Assembly (NCBI GenBank): GCA_001799395.1
Contig: MGTJ01000197.1
Location: 1 to 43,766 of the forward strand
Direction: 5' to 3'
DNA length: 43,766 nt
Origin: Desulfobacterales bacterium RIFOXYA12_FULL_46_15
GTDB lineage: Bacteria > Desulfobacterota > Desulfobacteria > Desulfobacterales > Desulfobacteraceae
The stretch's first letter is position 1. Each line of letters begins with the position of its first letter. Of this stretch, positions 9,199 to 16,651 are shown piece by piece. The notes beneath the pieces were generated by a model. That model saw nothing but the letters and a program-made list of their open reading frames with translations. It did not search any database and was not told the DNA's origin. The position numbers and the translations under genes were made by a program.

Positions 9199-10532
9199 GA
9201 TTGCACCTCCTTTACCAAATGATCAATATCACATTTTGAGATTGTTTCTGTTGCACAGAAAAGATAATGCTGTTTCAATTCAGGATAATAGGGTTCAAGA
9301 TTCATTCCTGCAAAAATGCATTTATCCTGAATCAAGGCTTTCCTTTTCTTTTCAAACCCGTCCGGTGCTTTCATGACAAATTCATTAAAAAACGGTGTGC
9401 TGAACGCAGGCGTAAAATCGGAATTCATGAGGCTTTTCTTTAAATATTCAGCTTTATCATGATTCTGCAGGGCAATTTCCCTGATCCCGGTCTTGCCTAC
9501 GGTTGCGAGGTACATGGCAGCAGTCATGGCATTGAGCCCGTTATTGGAGCAGATATTGGATGATGCTTTTTCTCTTCGGATGTGCTGCTCCCGTGTTGCA
9601 AGGGTTAGGACAAATCCATCGGCACCGTTGGCATCTTTTGTTTTTCCAATGAGGCGGCCGGGAAGGTTTCTCATCTGTTTTTGTGTTCCGGCAAGAAGCC
9701 CCAGGCCGGGGCCGCCAAAGGATTTTGCAATGCCCAGACTCTGGCCTTCCCCTGCCACCAAGTCTGCACCCAGGCTACCGGGGTTTTTTAAAAGACCATA
9801 AGCCAATGCTTCTGTAAAAGACATAATAAATAGGATGTTTTTTGTATCAGCCGTTGTTTTAAATGCCTTCAGATCTTCTATATTGCCGAAAAAATTCGGA
9901 GATTGAACAGCAACACCGGCAATACCTTCCATTTTTTCAAGTGCAACCACATCTGTCAGCCCTTCTTTTGTATAGGGAATTTCAACCATTTCATATCCGG
10001 CAGGATGGATATAGGTTTGAATGATCTGCCGGTGGCTGGGATGAACCAGGGAAGAAACGGCAATCTTGTTATCTGTATGATTTTTCCGTAAGGCAATGAG
10101 ACAGGCTTCGGCAAGGGCAGTTCCGCAATCATAATGGGATGCCGTGGCTATATCCATCCCTAATAATTCCGTGATCATGGTCTGAAATTCATATATGCCT
10201 TGCAGGGTCCCCTGGCTGACTTCCGGCTGATAGGGGGTGTAGGCCGTCATGAATTCCGAACGTGAAATCAGATAAGGGATTATGGCAGGAATATAATGAT
10301 CATAACTACCGGCACCTAAAAAACATTTATAGTCCTTACAGGCGATATTCAAGGAAGCAAGCTGTTCCATATGGGCATTGAGTTCCCACTCGGACAGGCT
10401 TTCCGGAATATCGATCCCTTGTTTTGTTTTCAAATGATCCGGTATGCCTGCAAAGAGATCATCCAGGCTCGCATGACCCGTTACCTTGAGCATGCTTTCA
10501 ATATCGTCTTGGGTATGAGGTAGATAACGCAT
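9195..10532 (-). CDS. gcvPA: glycine dehydrogenase (decarboxylating) subunit 1
   Basis: Partner half of the split P-protein; it pairs with GcvPB to form the active heterodimer unit. The N-terminus RYLPHTQDDIESML, the FLGAGSYDHYIP motif and the PYQPEVSQGTLQ stretch are diagnostic of GcvPA. Length is 445 residues, normal for the subunit. It lies 6 bases after gcvH and overlaps gcvPB by 4 bases, supporting stoichiometric coupled translation. Confidence 0.97.
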   Translation of the reverse strand: MRYLPHTQDDIESMLKVTGHASLDDLFAGIPDHLKTKQGIDIPESLSEWELNAHMEQLASLNIACKDYKCFLGAGSYDHYIPAIIPYLISRSEFMTAYTPYQPEVSQGTLQGIYEFQTMITELLGMDIATASHYDCGTALAEACLIALRKNHTDNKIAVSSLVHPSHRQIIQTYIHPAGYEMVEIPYTKEGLTDVVALEKMEGIAGVAVQSPNFFGNIEDLKAFKTTADTKNILFIMSFTEALAYGLLKNPGSLGADLVAGEGQSLGIAKSFGGPGLGLLAGTQKQMRNLPGRLIGKTKDANGADGFVLTLATREQHIRREKASSNICSNNGLNAMTAAMYLATVGKTGIREIALQNHDKAEYLKKSLMNSDFTPAFSTPFFNEFVMKAPDGFEKKRKALIQDKCIFAGMNLEPYYPELKQHYLFCATETISKCDIDHLVKEVQS

Positions 10533-10538
10533 GGGAGT

Positions 10539-10937
10539 TTATCCTTTCAGCATATTAAGGTATGCAGCTTTGTCCATCAGGCTGTCGAATTCAGATGCAT
10601 TGCCGGGTTTTACCTTGATGAGCCAGCCGTCTGTATAACAGGATTGATTGACCAGCTCAGGCGCATCTTCAAGTCCCTGGTTGATCTCAACAATTTCTCC
10701 GGAAACCGGAATATAAATTTCCGAGACTGCTTTAACCGATTCCACGCTTCCAAATTCGTCACCCTTGGAAAAACTATCTCCAATCCCCGGTAATTCCACA
10801 AAAACGATTTCACCCAGTTGATCCTGGGCGTAATCATTAATACCAATGATTACAAGCTCTCCTGATTTTTTTGCCCATTCATGATCTTTTGTGTATCTTA
10901 CATCATCCAAAAAATTAAGATCTTTCAACTCTTTCAT
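10539..10937 (-). CDS. gcvH: glycine cleavage system H protein
   Basis: Carrier protein whose lipoyl-lysine shuttles the aminomethyl group between P-, T- and L-proteins. The lipoylated lysine is K69 in ESVKAVSEIY (numbered from the start chosen here), within a complete H-protein domain. An ATG at 10949 also exists, but it overlaps a GGAGG that is well placed (5 bases) before the ATG at 10937, so I prefer 10937 and 132 residues. It is the second gene of the operon. Confidence 0.95.
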   Translation of the reverse strand: MKELKDLNFLDDVRYTKDHEWAKKSGELVIIGINDYAQDQLGEIVFVELPGIGDSFSKGDEFGSVESVKAVSEIYIPVSGEIVEINQGLEDAPELVNQSCYTDGWLIKVKPGNASEFDSLMDKAAYLNMLKG

Positions 10938-10958
10938 GATATCCTCCATTCATAAGGT

Positions 10959-12209
10959 TTATAAAAAATTAATGATTTTTTTTCTTGCGGTCCGATCCGG
11001 TCTGATATCCGTCACAATGGTAGCCGTGATCGATCTTTTACCTTCCATAAGGGTTAACATCACACCCGGGGTTAATTTTTTTGAAACCATGACAAAACCA
11101 CAACTCAAGCCTTTTATTTTAATATCCGGTGACAAATTACCGGAACATATGCTGATAATTTTGCCTTCATGCCGTGAGATTCCCATATCAGTGGCACAAG
11201 TCAACACTTTTCCGATTACTGCCCCGGTTTGATCCATAACCTTTGTTTCTTCCCCTGCAGACACTTTTCTCAATGAATCACCTGCAAAAGGATAGATAAA
11301 TGAATCTCCCTCTGTAGATAAAAGTGCCTTTGCCCCCAGAAAATCTTTTGTAAAACCTGTTTTATCCAAAGTATAAGGAAGCGCAAATTCCCATGGATGA
11401 TTTTTAAATTTCCAGTGCCCAATATCCTGGTGGGACAGGGGAAGACAGGCTCCGGTTCTCAGAGAATCCCTGGCGGCCAGTCCGCAGGCAATAACCCCGA
11501 ACTCTTCACCTGCAGATAGAACGTCCTTCCAGAATTTGACAATGACACCGGGGGGTAGAAATACTTCAAAGCCAAATTCACCTGTATATCCTGATCTAGA
11601 TAAGAGGATAGGGGTTCCGTCAAGCAATTTAACAGCTGACGGGCCCAATAAGGATTCATTAAAATTGCCTTTAAATGAAAAATAGGGCATCTGGTTAAAA
11701 ACCTTTTCCGGGTTCTGAATCAGTTTTGAGAGAATCCTGGCTGAATTGATTCCCTGGATGTCCATTTTGGCTATCTCTCCTGACAGGTCGGTAACGGTAA
11801 CGTCTGTACAGGATTTATTTTCATCAAGGTGATTTGCAATGACTGCGCCCATTCCAGCATTAACACAGATCATATAAAAGGTATCGGATAATTTATAAAC
11901 AATGGCATCGTCCATGCAATGACCGTCTTTGGTAAGAAAAGCACCATAAATACATTTTCCGGTCTCAAGCGTAGCCATATCCCGAGTAAAGCAATAATTG
12001 ATCAGTTTGAATGATCCCGTTCCGCTGACAAAAATACAGGCCATGTGGCTTGTATCAAAAACACCGGCTGATGCTAAAACAGCAAGATGTTCTGTTTTTA
12101 CACCGGTTTCATACCATAAAGGCATGTCAAAACCACCGAAATTCGCCATATTGGCGCCCATGGTTTTGTGCCATTTGTTTAAAGGTGTGGTTTTTAAGCA
12201 GATAGTCAT
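10959..12209 (-). CDS. gcvT: glycine cleavage system T protein (aminomethyltransferase)
   Basis: Releases ammonia from the H-protein-bound aminomethyl group and transfers the one-carbon unit to tetrahydrofolate. The N-terminus (GANMANFGGFDMPLWY, then VFDTSHM) is typical of GcvT, and the DDAIVY stretch carries the expected active-site aspartates. A C-terminal barrel closes the protein. At 416 residues it is about 50 longer than E. coli GcvT, with the extra length spread through loops. First gene of the operon, preceded by AAGGAA at a good distance. Confidence 0.95.
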   Translation of the reverse strand: MTICLKTTPLNKWHKTMGANMANFGGFDMPLWYETGVKTEHLAVLASAGVFDTSHMACIFVSGTGSFKLINYCFTRDMATLETGKCIYGAFLTKDGHCMDDAIVYKLSDTFYMICVNAGMGAVIANHLDENKSCTDVTVTDLSGEIAKMDIQGINSARILSKLIQNPEKVFNQMPYFSFKGNFNESLLGPSAVKLLDGTPILLSRSGYTGEFGFEVFLPPGVIVKFWKDVLSAGEEFGVIACGLAARDSLRTGACLPLSHQDIGHWKFKNHPWEFALPYTLDKTGFTKDFLGAKALLSTEGDSFIYPFAGDSLRKVSAGEETKVMDQTGAVIGKVLTCATDMGISRHEGKIISICSGNLSPDIKIKGLSCGFVMVSKKLTPGVMLTLMEGKRSITATIVTDIRPDRTARKKIINFL

Positions 12210-12272
12210 GATAACATTCCTTTTATGAACATTATGTTAAACAAAAAGAAAAAATATTAAATTGATCCTTGA

Positions 12273-12301
12273 AAAATATCTTACGATAATGATATTGTCA
12301 A
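12273..12301 (-). promoter_or_regulatory. candidate promoter of the gcv-lip operon
   Basis: On the minus strand a perfect TTGACA (12301-12296) is followed after 17 bases by TATTTT (12278-12273). Transcription would start near 12266, giving a leader of about 57 bases before gcvT. The surrounding divergent region is very AT-rich. No glycine riboswitch-like sequence is visible in this leader. Confidence 0.5.
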
Positions 12302-12385
12302 ATAAAAATTGATAAAACTTATGTAAAATTAAATTTTATTTATCAAAATTAATGAAATTCATTTAGATTTATTTGGAAATTCGCG

Positions 12386-12409
12386 AGGCAGGCTTACCAA
12401 AACCTGTCT
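12386..12409 (+). other. small hairpin in the lpd leader
   Basis: Bases 12386-12392 pair with 12403-12409 (7 bp with one G-T pair) around a 10-base loop, 35 bases before the lpd ATG. No T-run follows, so it is not an obvious terminator. It could be an operator half-site pair or mRNA structure, or chance. Confidence 0.3.
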
Positions 12410-12443
12410 TTAATGATAAATGGAAACAAAATGGAGTTATGCT

Positions 12444-13877
12444 ATGTCAACTAAAATTGTTATAATTGGAGGCGGCCCCGGCGGTTATGTGGCAGCACTT
12501 CGGTCAGCGGCCCTGGGTGGAAAAGTCACATTGATCGAAAAAGAAAATCTTGGCGGAACCTGCCTGAACCGGGGATGCATCCCGTCAAAGATAATGAAAC
12601 ACTCAGCAGATATTTTTCAAAAATTTTGTGATGCAGGAAAATTTGGCATCAAGGTTCATGGCGAGGTTCTTCCCGACATGACGGCTTTAATGGAAAAAAA
12701 GAATAAAATTCTTGAAACCCAGAGAAAGGGCATTGCATCATTATTACAGGCAAGTCATGTGACCGTGGAAAATGGCTTGGGAAAAATTAAGGCGCCCGGA
12801 ACTGTTGAGGTTGTTTTTAATGATGGAAATATAAAAACCATTGAATATGATAAATTGATCCTGGCAACCGGGACCGAACCTTTAAATGTAAAGAATTTTC
12901 CCTTTGATCACGACCTGGTTTTATCCTCTGATGACATTCTGCAACTGAATGAAATTCCAAAATCCATGGTCATTGTAGGAGGGGGGGTGATTGGCTGTGA
13001 ATTTGCCTGTATATTTTCTGCCATGGGAACTGATGTGACTGTTGTCGAAGCCATGTCAAGGCTTCTTCCCCTGCCTTCAGTGGATGAAGACTTATCCAAG
13101 CTGCTGTTAAAAGAGATGAAGAAAAGAAAAATTACGGTTCTCTGTGATACTGTTGTTAAATCTTCTGAGTTTAAAGGCGATCTGCTTTCAATAAATCTTG
13201 GTTTATCTTCGTTTACAGACAATCCAGCCCCTAAAAAATTAAAAATAGATATGATACAGGCACAGAAAATGGCTGTCTGCATTGGCCGGAAAGCCCTGTC
13301 AAAGGGTCTTGGGCTGGAAGCAATTGATTTGAAAGCATCTCCCCAGGGATGGATAGAGGTTGACAACGGGATGGAAACCCTTAGAAAAGGAGTTTTTGCC
13401 ATTGGTGATATTTTAGGACCTCAAAAAGTAATGCTTGCCCATGTAGCTTCCCATGAAGGAATCATTGCTGCTGAAAATGCAATGGGTAAAAACAGTGTCA
13501 TGAATTATGATGTGATCCCAGGGGCTATTTTTACTATGCCGGAAATTGGCACAGTGGGCTTAAGCGAATCTGAAGCCCTGAAAAAAGGAATCGACATTGA
13601 ATCCTTTACCGTTAATTTCAGGACCCTTGGAAAAGCCCAGGCAATAGAGGAATTGGCCGGTCTTGCAAAAATGATAATTGAAAAAACTTCTGGAAAAATT
13701 ATCGGGGTTCACTTGATGGGGGCCCATGCCACTGATCTGATTGCCGAGGCAACCCTTGCCGTTCAAAAGGGAATGACGGCAGACGATATTGCCCACACCA
13801 TCCATGCCCACCCGACTCTTGCGGAAATCATGGGTGAGCTCTCTTTAAAAGCATCCGGAAAAGCGATACATGGATAG
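12444..13877 (+). CDS. lpdA: dihydrolipoyl dehydrogenase (E3 / L-protein)
   Basis: FAD-disulfide oxidoreductase that reoxidises dihydrolipoyl groups with NAD+. The N-terminus has the FAD-binding GGGPGGY, the redox disulfide is C40/C45 in GGTCLNRGCIPSK, the second dinucleotide fold is IVGGGVIGCEF, and the C-terminal HAHPTLAE carries the catalytic His-Glu pair. GGAG at 12433-12436 sits 7 bases before the ATG at 12444, which gives a typical 477-residue protein; an upstream in-frame ATG at 12420 lacks a binding site. It is divergent from the gcv operon and is likely the L-protein of that complex, though it may also serve 2-oxoacid dehydrogenases. Confidence 0.96.
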   Translation: MSTKIVIIGGGPGGYVAALRSAALGGKVTLIEKENLGGTCLNRGCIPSKIMKHSADIFQKFCDAGKFGIKVHGEVLPDMTALMEKKNKILETQRKGIASLLQASHVTVENGLGKIKAPGTVEVVFNDGNIKTIEYDKLILATGTEPLNVKNFPFDHDLVLSSDDILQLNEIPKSMVIVGGGVIGCEFACIFSAMGTDVTVVEAMSRLLPLPSVDEDLSKLLLKEMKKRKITVLCDTVVKSSEFKGDLLSINLGLSSFTDNPAPKKLKIDMIQAQKMAVCIGRKALSKGLGLEAIDLKASPQGWIEVDNGMETLRKGVFAIGDILGPQKVMLAHVASHEGIIAAENAMGKNSVMNYDVIPGAIFTMPEIGTVGLSESEALKKGIDIESFTVNFRTLGKAQAIEELAGLAKMIIEKTSGKIIGVHLMGAHATDLIAEATLAVQKGMTADDIAHTIHAHPTLAEIMGELSLKASGKAIHG

Positions 13878-13887
13878 AAACCGACAA

Positions 13888-13942
13888 ATAAGTATAAGCG
13901 CTCAAATTAATGAAATATTTTATTTTAAGCGCTTATACTTAT
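13888..13942. terminator. 15-bp perfect inverted repeat between converging genes
   Basis: Bases 13888-13902 and 13928-13942 are exact reverse complements (15 bp), separated by a 25-base AT-only-like spacer. Each arm ends in AGCGCT, itself a palindrome. The element sits in the 96-base gap between the stop of lpd (+) and the stop of the sigma-54 activator (-), so a bidirectional terminator is the simplest reading. There is no long T-run on either side, and the loop is large for a terminator. Confidence 0.5.
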
Positions 13943-13973
13943 AAATAATTGTATTGGATGAAAAGCATAAGGA

Positions 13974-15044
13974 TTATTTTACCGGCGGAAAAATTTCAAA
14001 TTCATTCATTTTATAAAGAAGGGTCTTATAGCTTATCTTTAATATTTTTGCAGCTCTGGATCTGTTCCAGCCTACTTTTTCAAGAACAAACATGATCACT
14101 TCCTTTTCTACCCTGTCTGATGCGAGCTTTTTAATTTTTTTGAGTGAGATATCCTCAAAGAGTTTATCCGAGCTTGTGGAGAGATCTACAAATTTGGAAA
14201 TAATTAAAGTCCGGTCATCGGCAACATCATTTCTCTGTAGAACAGAAATGTCTTTAAGCCTGCCATCAGTCTCGATTTCAGCAACTGTTGCCACTTGCTC
14301 CCGGGGAAGTTCTTCGATAATTTTTTTCCATGAATTTAATACCATCTGCTTCTTGATACAATTTTGAAGCTGCCGAACATTTCCAGGCCATGGGTAGTTG
14401 CATAATGTTGTAATAATGTCTGAATCCGGCTTGCTCCCATGATTGTCAGGGTATTCTGATTTATAAAGTCTATAATAGTATTCCAACAGCGACGGGATAT
14501 CTTCTTTTCTTTCACGCAATGGCGGAACATCAATTTTTATTATATTCAACCGATAGAACAAATCTTCTCTGAATGTTTTTTTATAAATACTTTCTTCAAG
14601 GTTATGATTGGTCGCTGCGATGACCCAGACATCAGTTCTGAATTCCTGATCTGATCCAAGAGGAGAGAATTCGCCGCTCTGAAGAACATGAAGCATCTTT
14701 GACTGCAAGGCCATGGGCATATCACCGATTTCATCAAGGAAAAGAACACCCTTATCAGCAGTCTGGAATTTCCCCGGACGTTTCCTGTGAGCCCCTGTAA
14801 ATGCTCCTTTTTCATAACCGAAGAGTTCGCTTTCCAGTAGAGTTTCAGGAAGCGCGGCACAATTTATTTTTACAAAATTTTTCGTTGATCTTGCAGATTC
14901 TGCGTATAAATTCTGAGCGACAACTTCCTTTCCCACACCTGTTTCACCTGTTATCAATACATTCAAACAAGTATTGGCCACATGATTGATCAGTTCTTTT
15001 ATTTTTAAAATTGATTTGCTGACGCCGATTAAAGGAGTGCTCAT
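13974..15044 (-). CDS. sigma-54-dependent transcriptional activator without a receiver domain
   Basis: Bacterial enhancer-binding protein of 356 residues. The AAA+ domain begins almost at once: Walker A GETGVGKE at 33-40, the sigma-54 contact loop GAFTGA at 80-85, Walker B LFLDEIGDMP near 101-110, and the arginine-rich FREDLFYRLN region. The C-terminus holds a Fis-type helix-turn-helix (WNRSRAAKILKISYKTLLYKM). NtrC-class proteins usually carry an N-terminal receiver or sensor domain; here the receiver is a separate gene 9 bases upstream. Targets are unknown. The ribosome binding site is weak, consistent with coupling to the upstream gene. Confidence 0.92.
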   Translation of the reverse strand: MSTPLIGVSKSILKIKELINHVANTCLNVLITGETGVGKEVVAQNLYAESARSTKNFVKINCAALPETLLESELFGYEKGAFTGAHRKRPGKFQTADKGVLFLDEIGDMPMALQSKMLHVLQSGEFSPLGSDQEFRTDVWVIAATNHNLEESIYKKTFREDLFYRLNIIKIDVPPLRERKEDIPSLLEYYYRLYKSEYPDNHGSKPDSDIITTLCNYPWPGNVRQLQNCIKKQMVLNSWKKIIEELPREQVATVAEIETDGRLKDISVLQRNDVADDRTLIISKFVDLSTSSDKLFEDISLKKIKKLASDRVEKEVIMFVLEKVGWNRSRAAKILKISYKTLLYKMNEFEIFPPVK

Positions 15045-15053
15045 ATGTCTATC

Positions 15054-15446
15054 TTAATTCTTTGTATTAGCTTTAACCTGGTTGATTAGTTCTGAAACAG
15101 TATTTTCAATTTTGAAGAGATCGATGGGTTTGAACAGAACAACATCGGCTTCAGCCTCTGAAGCAAGAGCACCTGGTTGATCTCCGTATCCGGTCATGGC
15201 AATGATTTTAAGATGGGAATATTCTTTCTTTACTATTGAAATCAGTCCGACCCCACTGATATTAGGCATTACAAGATCTGTGATCAGACAATCAAAGAAA
15301 TTGGATTTATCCCTTAACAGTTTCAATGCAGCAAAACCGTCAACAGCCGTTTTTACTTCATAACCCATTGAATTAAAAAATTCATAGAAAGTAGATAATA
15401 TATCTTCGTTATCATCAACGATCAAAAGTCTGTTTGGGTTTGCCAT
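15054..15446 (-). CDS. single-domain response regulator (CheY-like receiver)
   Basis: A 130-residue phosphoacceptor domain with all canonical residues: acidic pair D11/D12, phosphorylation site D57 (LITDLVMP), T85 (AMTG) and K106 (FKP). No output domain follows. It lies 9 bases upstream of the sigma-54 activator, so together they look like a receiver and effector encoded separately. No histidine kinase is encoded in the window; the partner kinase must be elsewhere. GAGG precedes the ATG. It could also act as a shuttle in a phosphorelay. Confidence 0.92.
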   Translation of the reverse strand: MANPNRLLIVDDNEDILSTFYEFFNSMGYEVKTAVDGFAALKLLRDKSNFFDCLITDLVMPNISGVGLISIVKKEYSHLKIIAMTGYGDQPGALASEAEADVVLFKPIDLFKIENTVSELINQVKANTKN

Positions 15447-15637
15447 TACATGCCTCTTAAATATGAAGGAAAGTGTTTATGTAACCTACTCCATATAATA
15501 TAACTGTTTCATCTGCAAGGAAAAAAACAAATCATGATGATTCTTGCCTAAATAAAAAATAAATATTATAAGGCGGGAATAATATTGTGGCTCCAATGTG
15601 TTATCAATGAAAATAGTGTTCGATAAGGAAGGCTTGA

Positions 15638-16651
15638 ATGAAAAAAAGTATAATAAAAGGAACGGGAATGTATGTTCCACCTAATCTTATAACCAATCAT
15701 GATCTTGAAAAAATAATGGATACATCAGATGAATGGATAAAACAGCGAACCGGGATTGAGCAAAGATACTGGATTAGCATGGAAGGTGCAACAGGCTCAT
15801 CTGATTTGGGGTTAGAAGCATCTAAAATGGCTTTGGCAAACGCCGGATGGACTGCAGAAGATCTTGATTTTATAATTTTTGCAACGCTTAGTCCGGATAT
15901 CATGTTTCCAGGCTCAGGCTGCCTGCTTCAGGCAAAACTGGGTTTAAATTCAACTCCTGCCCTTGATATCCGCCAACAATGCTCCGGATTTCTTTATGGT
16001 CTTGCAACGGCAGATGCTTATATTAAAACAGGGCTCGCAGGAAAAATTCTTCTGGTAGGAGCAGAGGTTCATTCTTCAGGCCTGGATAAATCCACACGAG
16101 GAAGAGATGTGACAGTAATTTTTGGTGATGGGGCAGCCGCGCTTTGTATTGAAGGAATTGAAACAGATGCCAATGCCGGTGTACTGGCATCAGCTTTACA
16201 TGCAGATGGAAATTATGCTGAAGCCTTAATGACCGAGCTTCCTGCTTCAAGACTTCCCATAAGGATACCACCGGGTGTCCCCATTGATGACCCAAGATAC
16301 TATCCTGTCATGGATGGACCTGCCATATTCAAAAAGGCTGTAAGAATGCTGCCTCAGGTAATTAATGAGTCCCTCGAAAAAGCACAGATGAGTCTGGATG
16401 ACATTGATCTCATCGTGCCGCATCAGGCCAATTTAAGGATTAATCAAGCCCTCGGTCAGTTTCTGAAACTGGATGAAAATAAAATCTTCCATAATATTCA
16501 AAAATATGGAAATACAACAGCAGCCAGCATCCCGCTTGCTCTGCACGAAGCTATGGCTCAGGGCCGGATCGGCAAATCAGGAGATGTCGTCCTTTTTGTA
16601 GGTTTAGGCGCCGGATTAACATGGGGGAGTGTAATTTATAAATTCTTATAA
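15638..16651 (+). CDS. 3-oxoacyl-ACP synthase III (FabH-like ketosynthase)
   Basis: Decarboxylative Claisen condensing enzyme of the KAS III fold, 337 residues. The Cys-His-Asn triad is intact: C115 in RQQCSGF, H262 in VPHQANLRI and N292 in KYGNTTAAS. The N-terminus SDEWIKQRTGI is typical of FabH. The residues before the cysteine (QQ rather than the AA common in housekeeping FabH) and its position outside a fab cluster suggest a family member that may use a particular acyl primer. AAGGAAGG lies before the ATG. The end overlaps the convergent pgi stop by 6 bases. Use in primary fatty acid synthesis cannot be ruled out. Confidence 0.88.
   Translation: MKKSIIKGTGMYVPPNLITNHDLEKIMDTSDEWIKQRTGIEQRYWISMEGATGSSDLGLEASKMALANAGWTAEDLDFIIFATLSPDIMFPGSGCLLQAKLGLNSTPALDIRQQCSGFLYGLATADAYIKTGLAGKILLVGAEVHSSGLDKSTRGRDVTVIFGDGAAALCIEGIETDANAGVLASALHADGNYAEALMTELPASRLPIRIPPGVPIDDPRYYPVMDGPAIFKKAVRMLPQVINESLEKAQMSLDDIDLIVPHQANLRINQALGQFLKLDENKIFHNIQKYGNTTAASIPLALHEAMAQGRIGKSGDVVLFVGLGAGLTWGSVIYKFL

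Noticed and set aside
9493-9801. Open frame of 102 codons antisense to gcvPA
   Set aside because: Composition reflects the complement of a conserved gene; no start signal or recognisable domain.
12210-12443. Possible glycine riboswitch in the gcvT/lpd divergent region
   Set aside because: Looked for the tandem aptamer with its conserved GGAGA and CACCGAAGGGG-like cores on both strands; the region is AT-rich and contains neither.
12420-12443. Earlier ATG start for lpd
   Set aside because: It has no ribosome binding site, and the GGAG at 12433 lies within the added segment, correctly spaced for the ATG at 12444.
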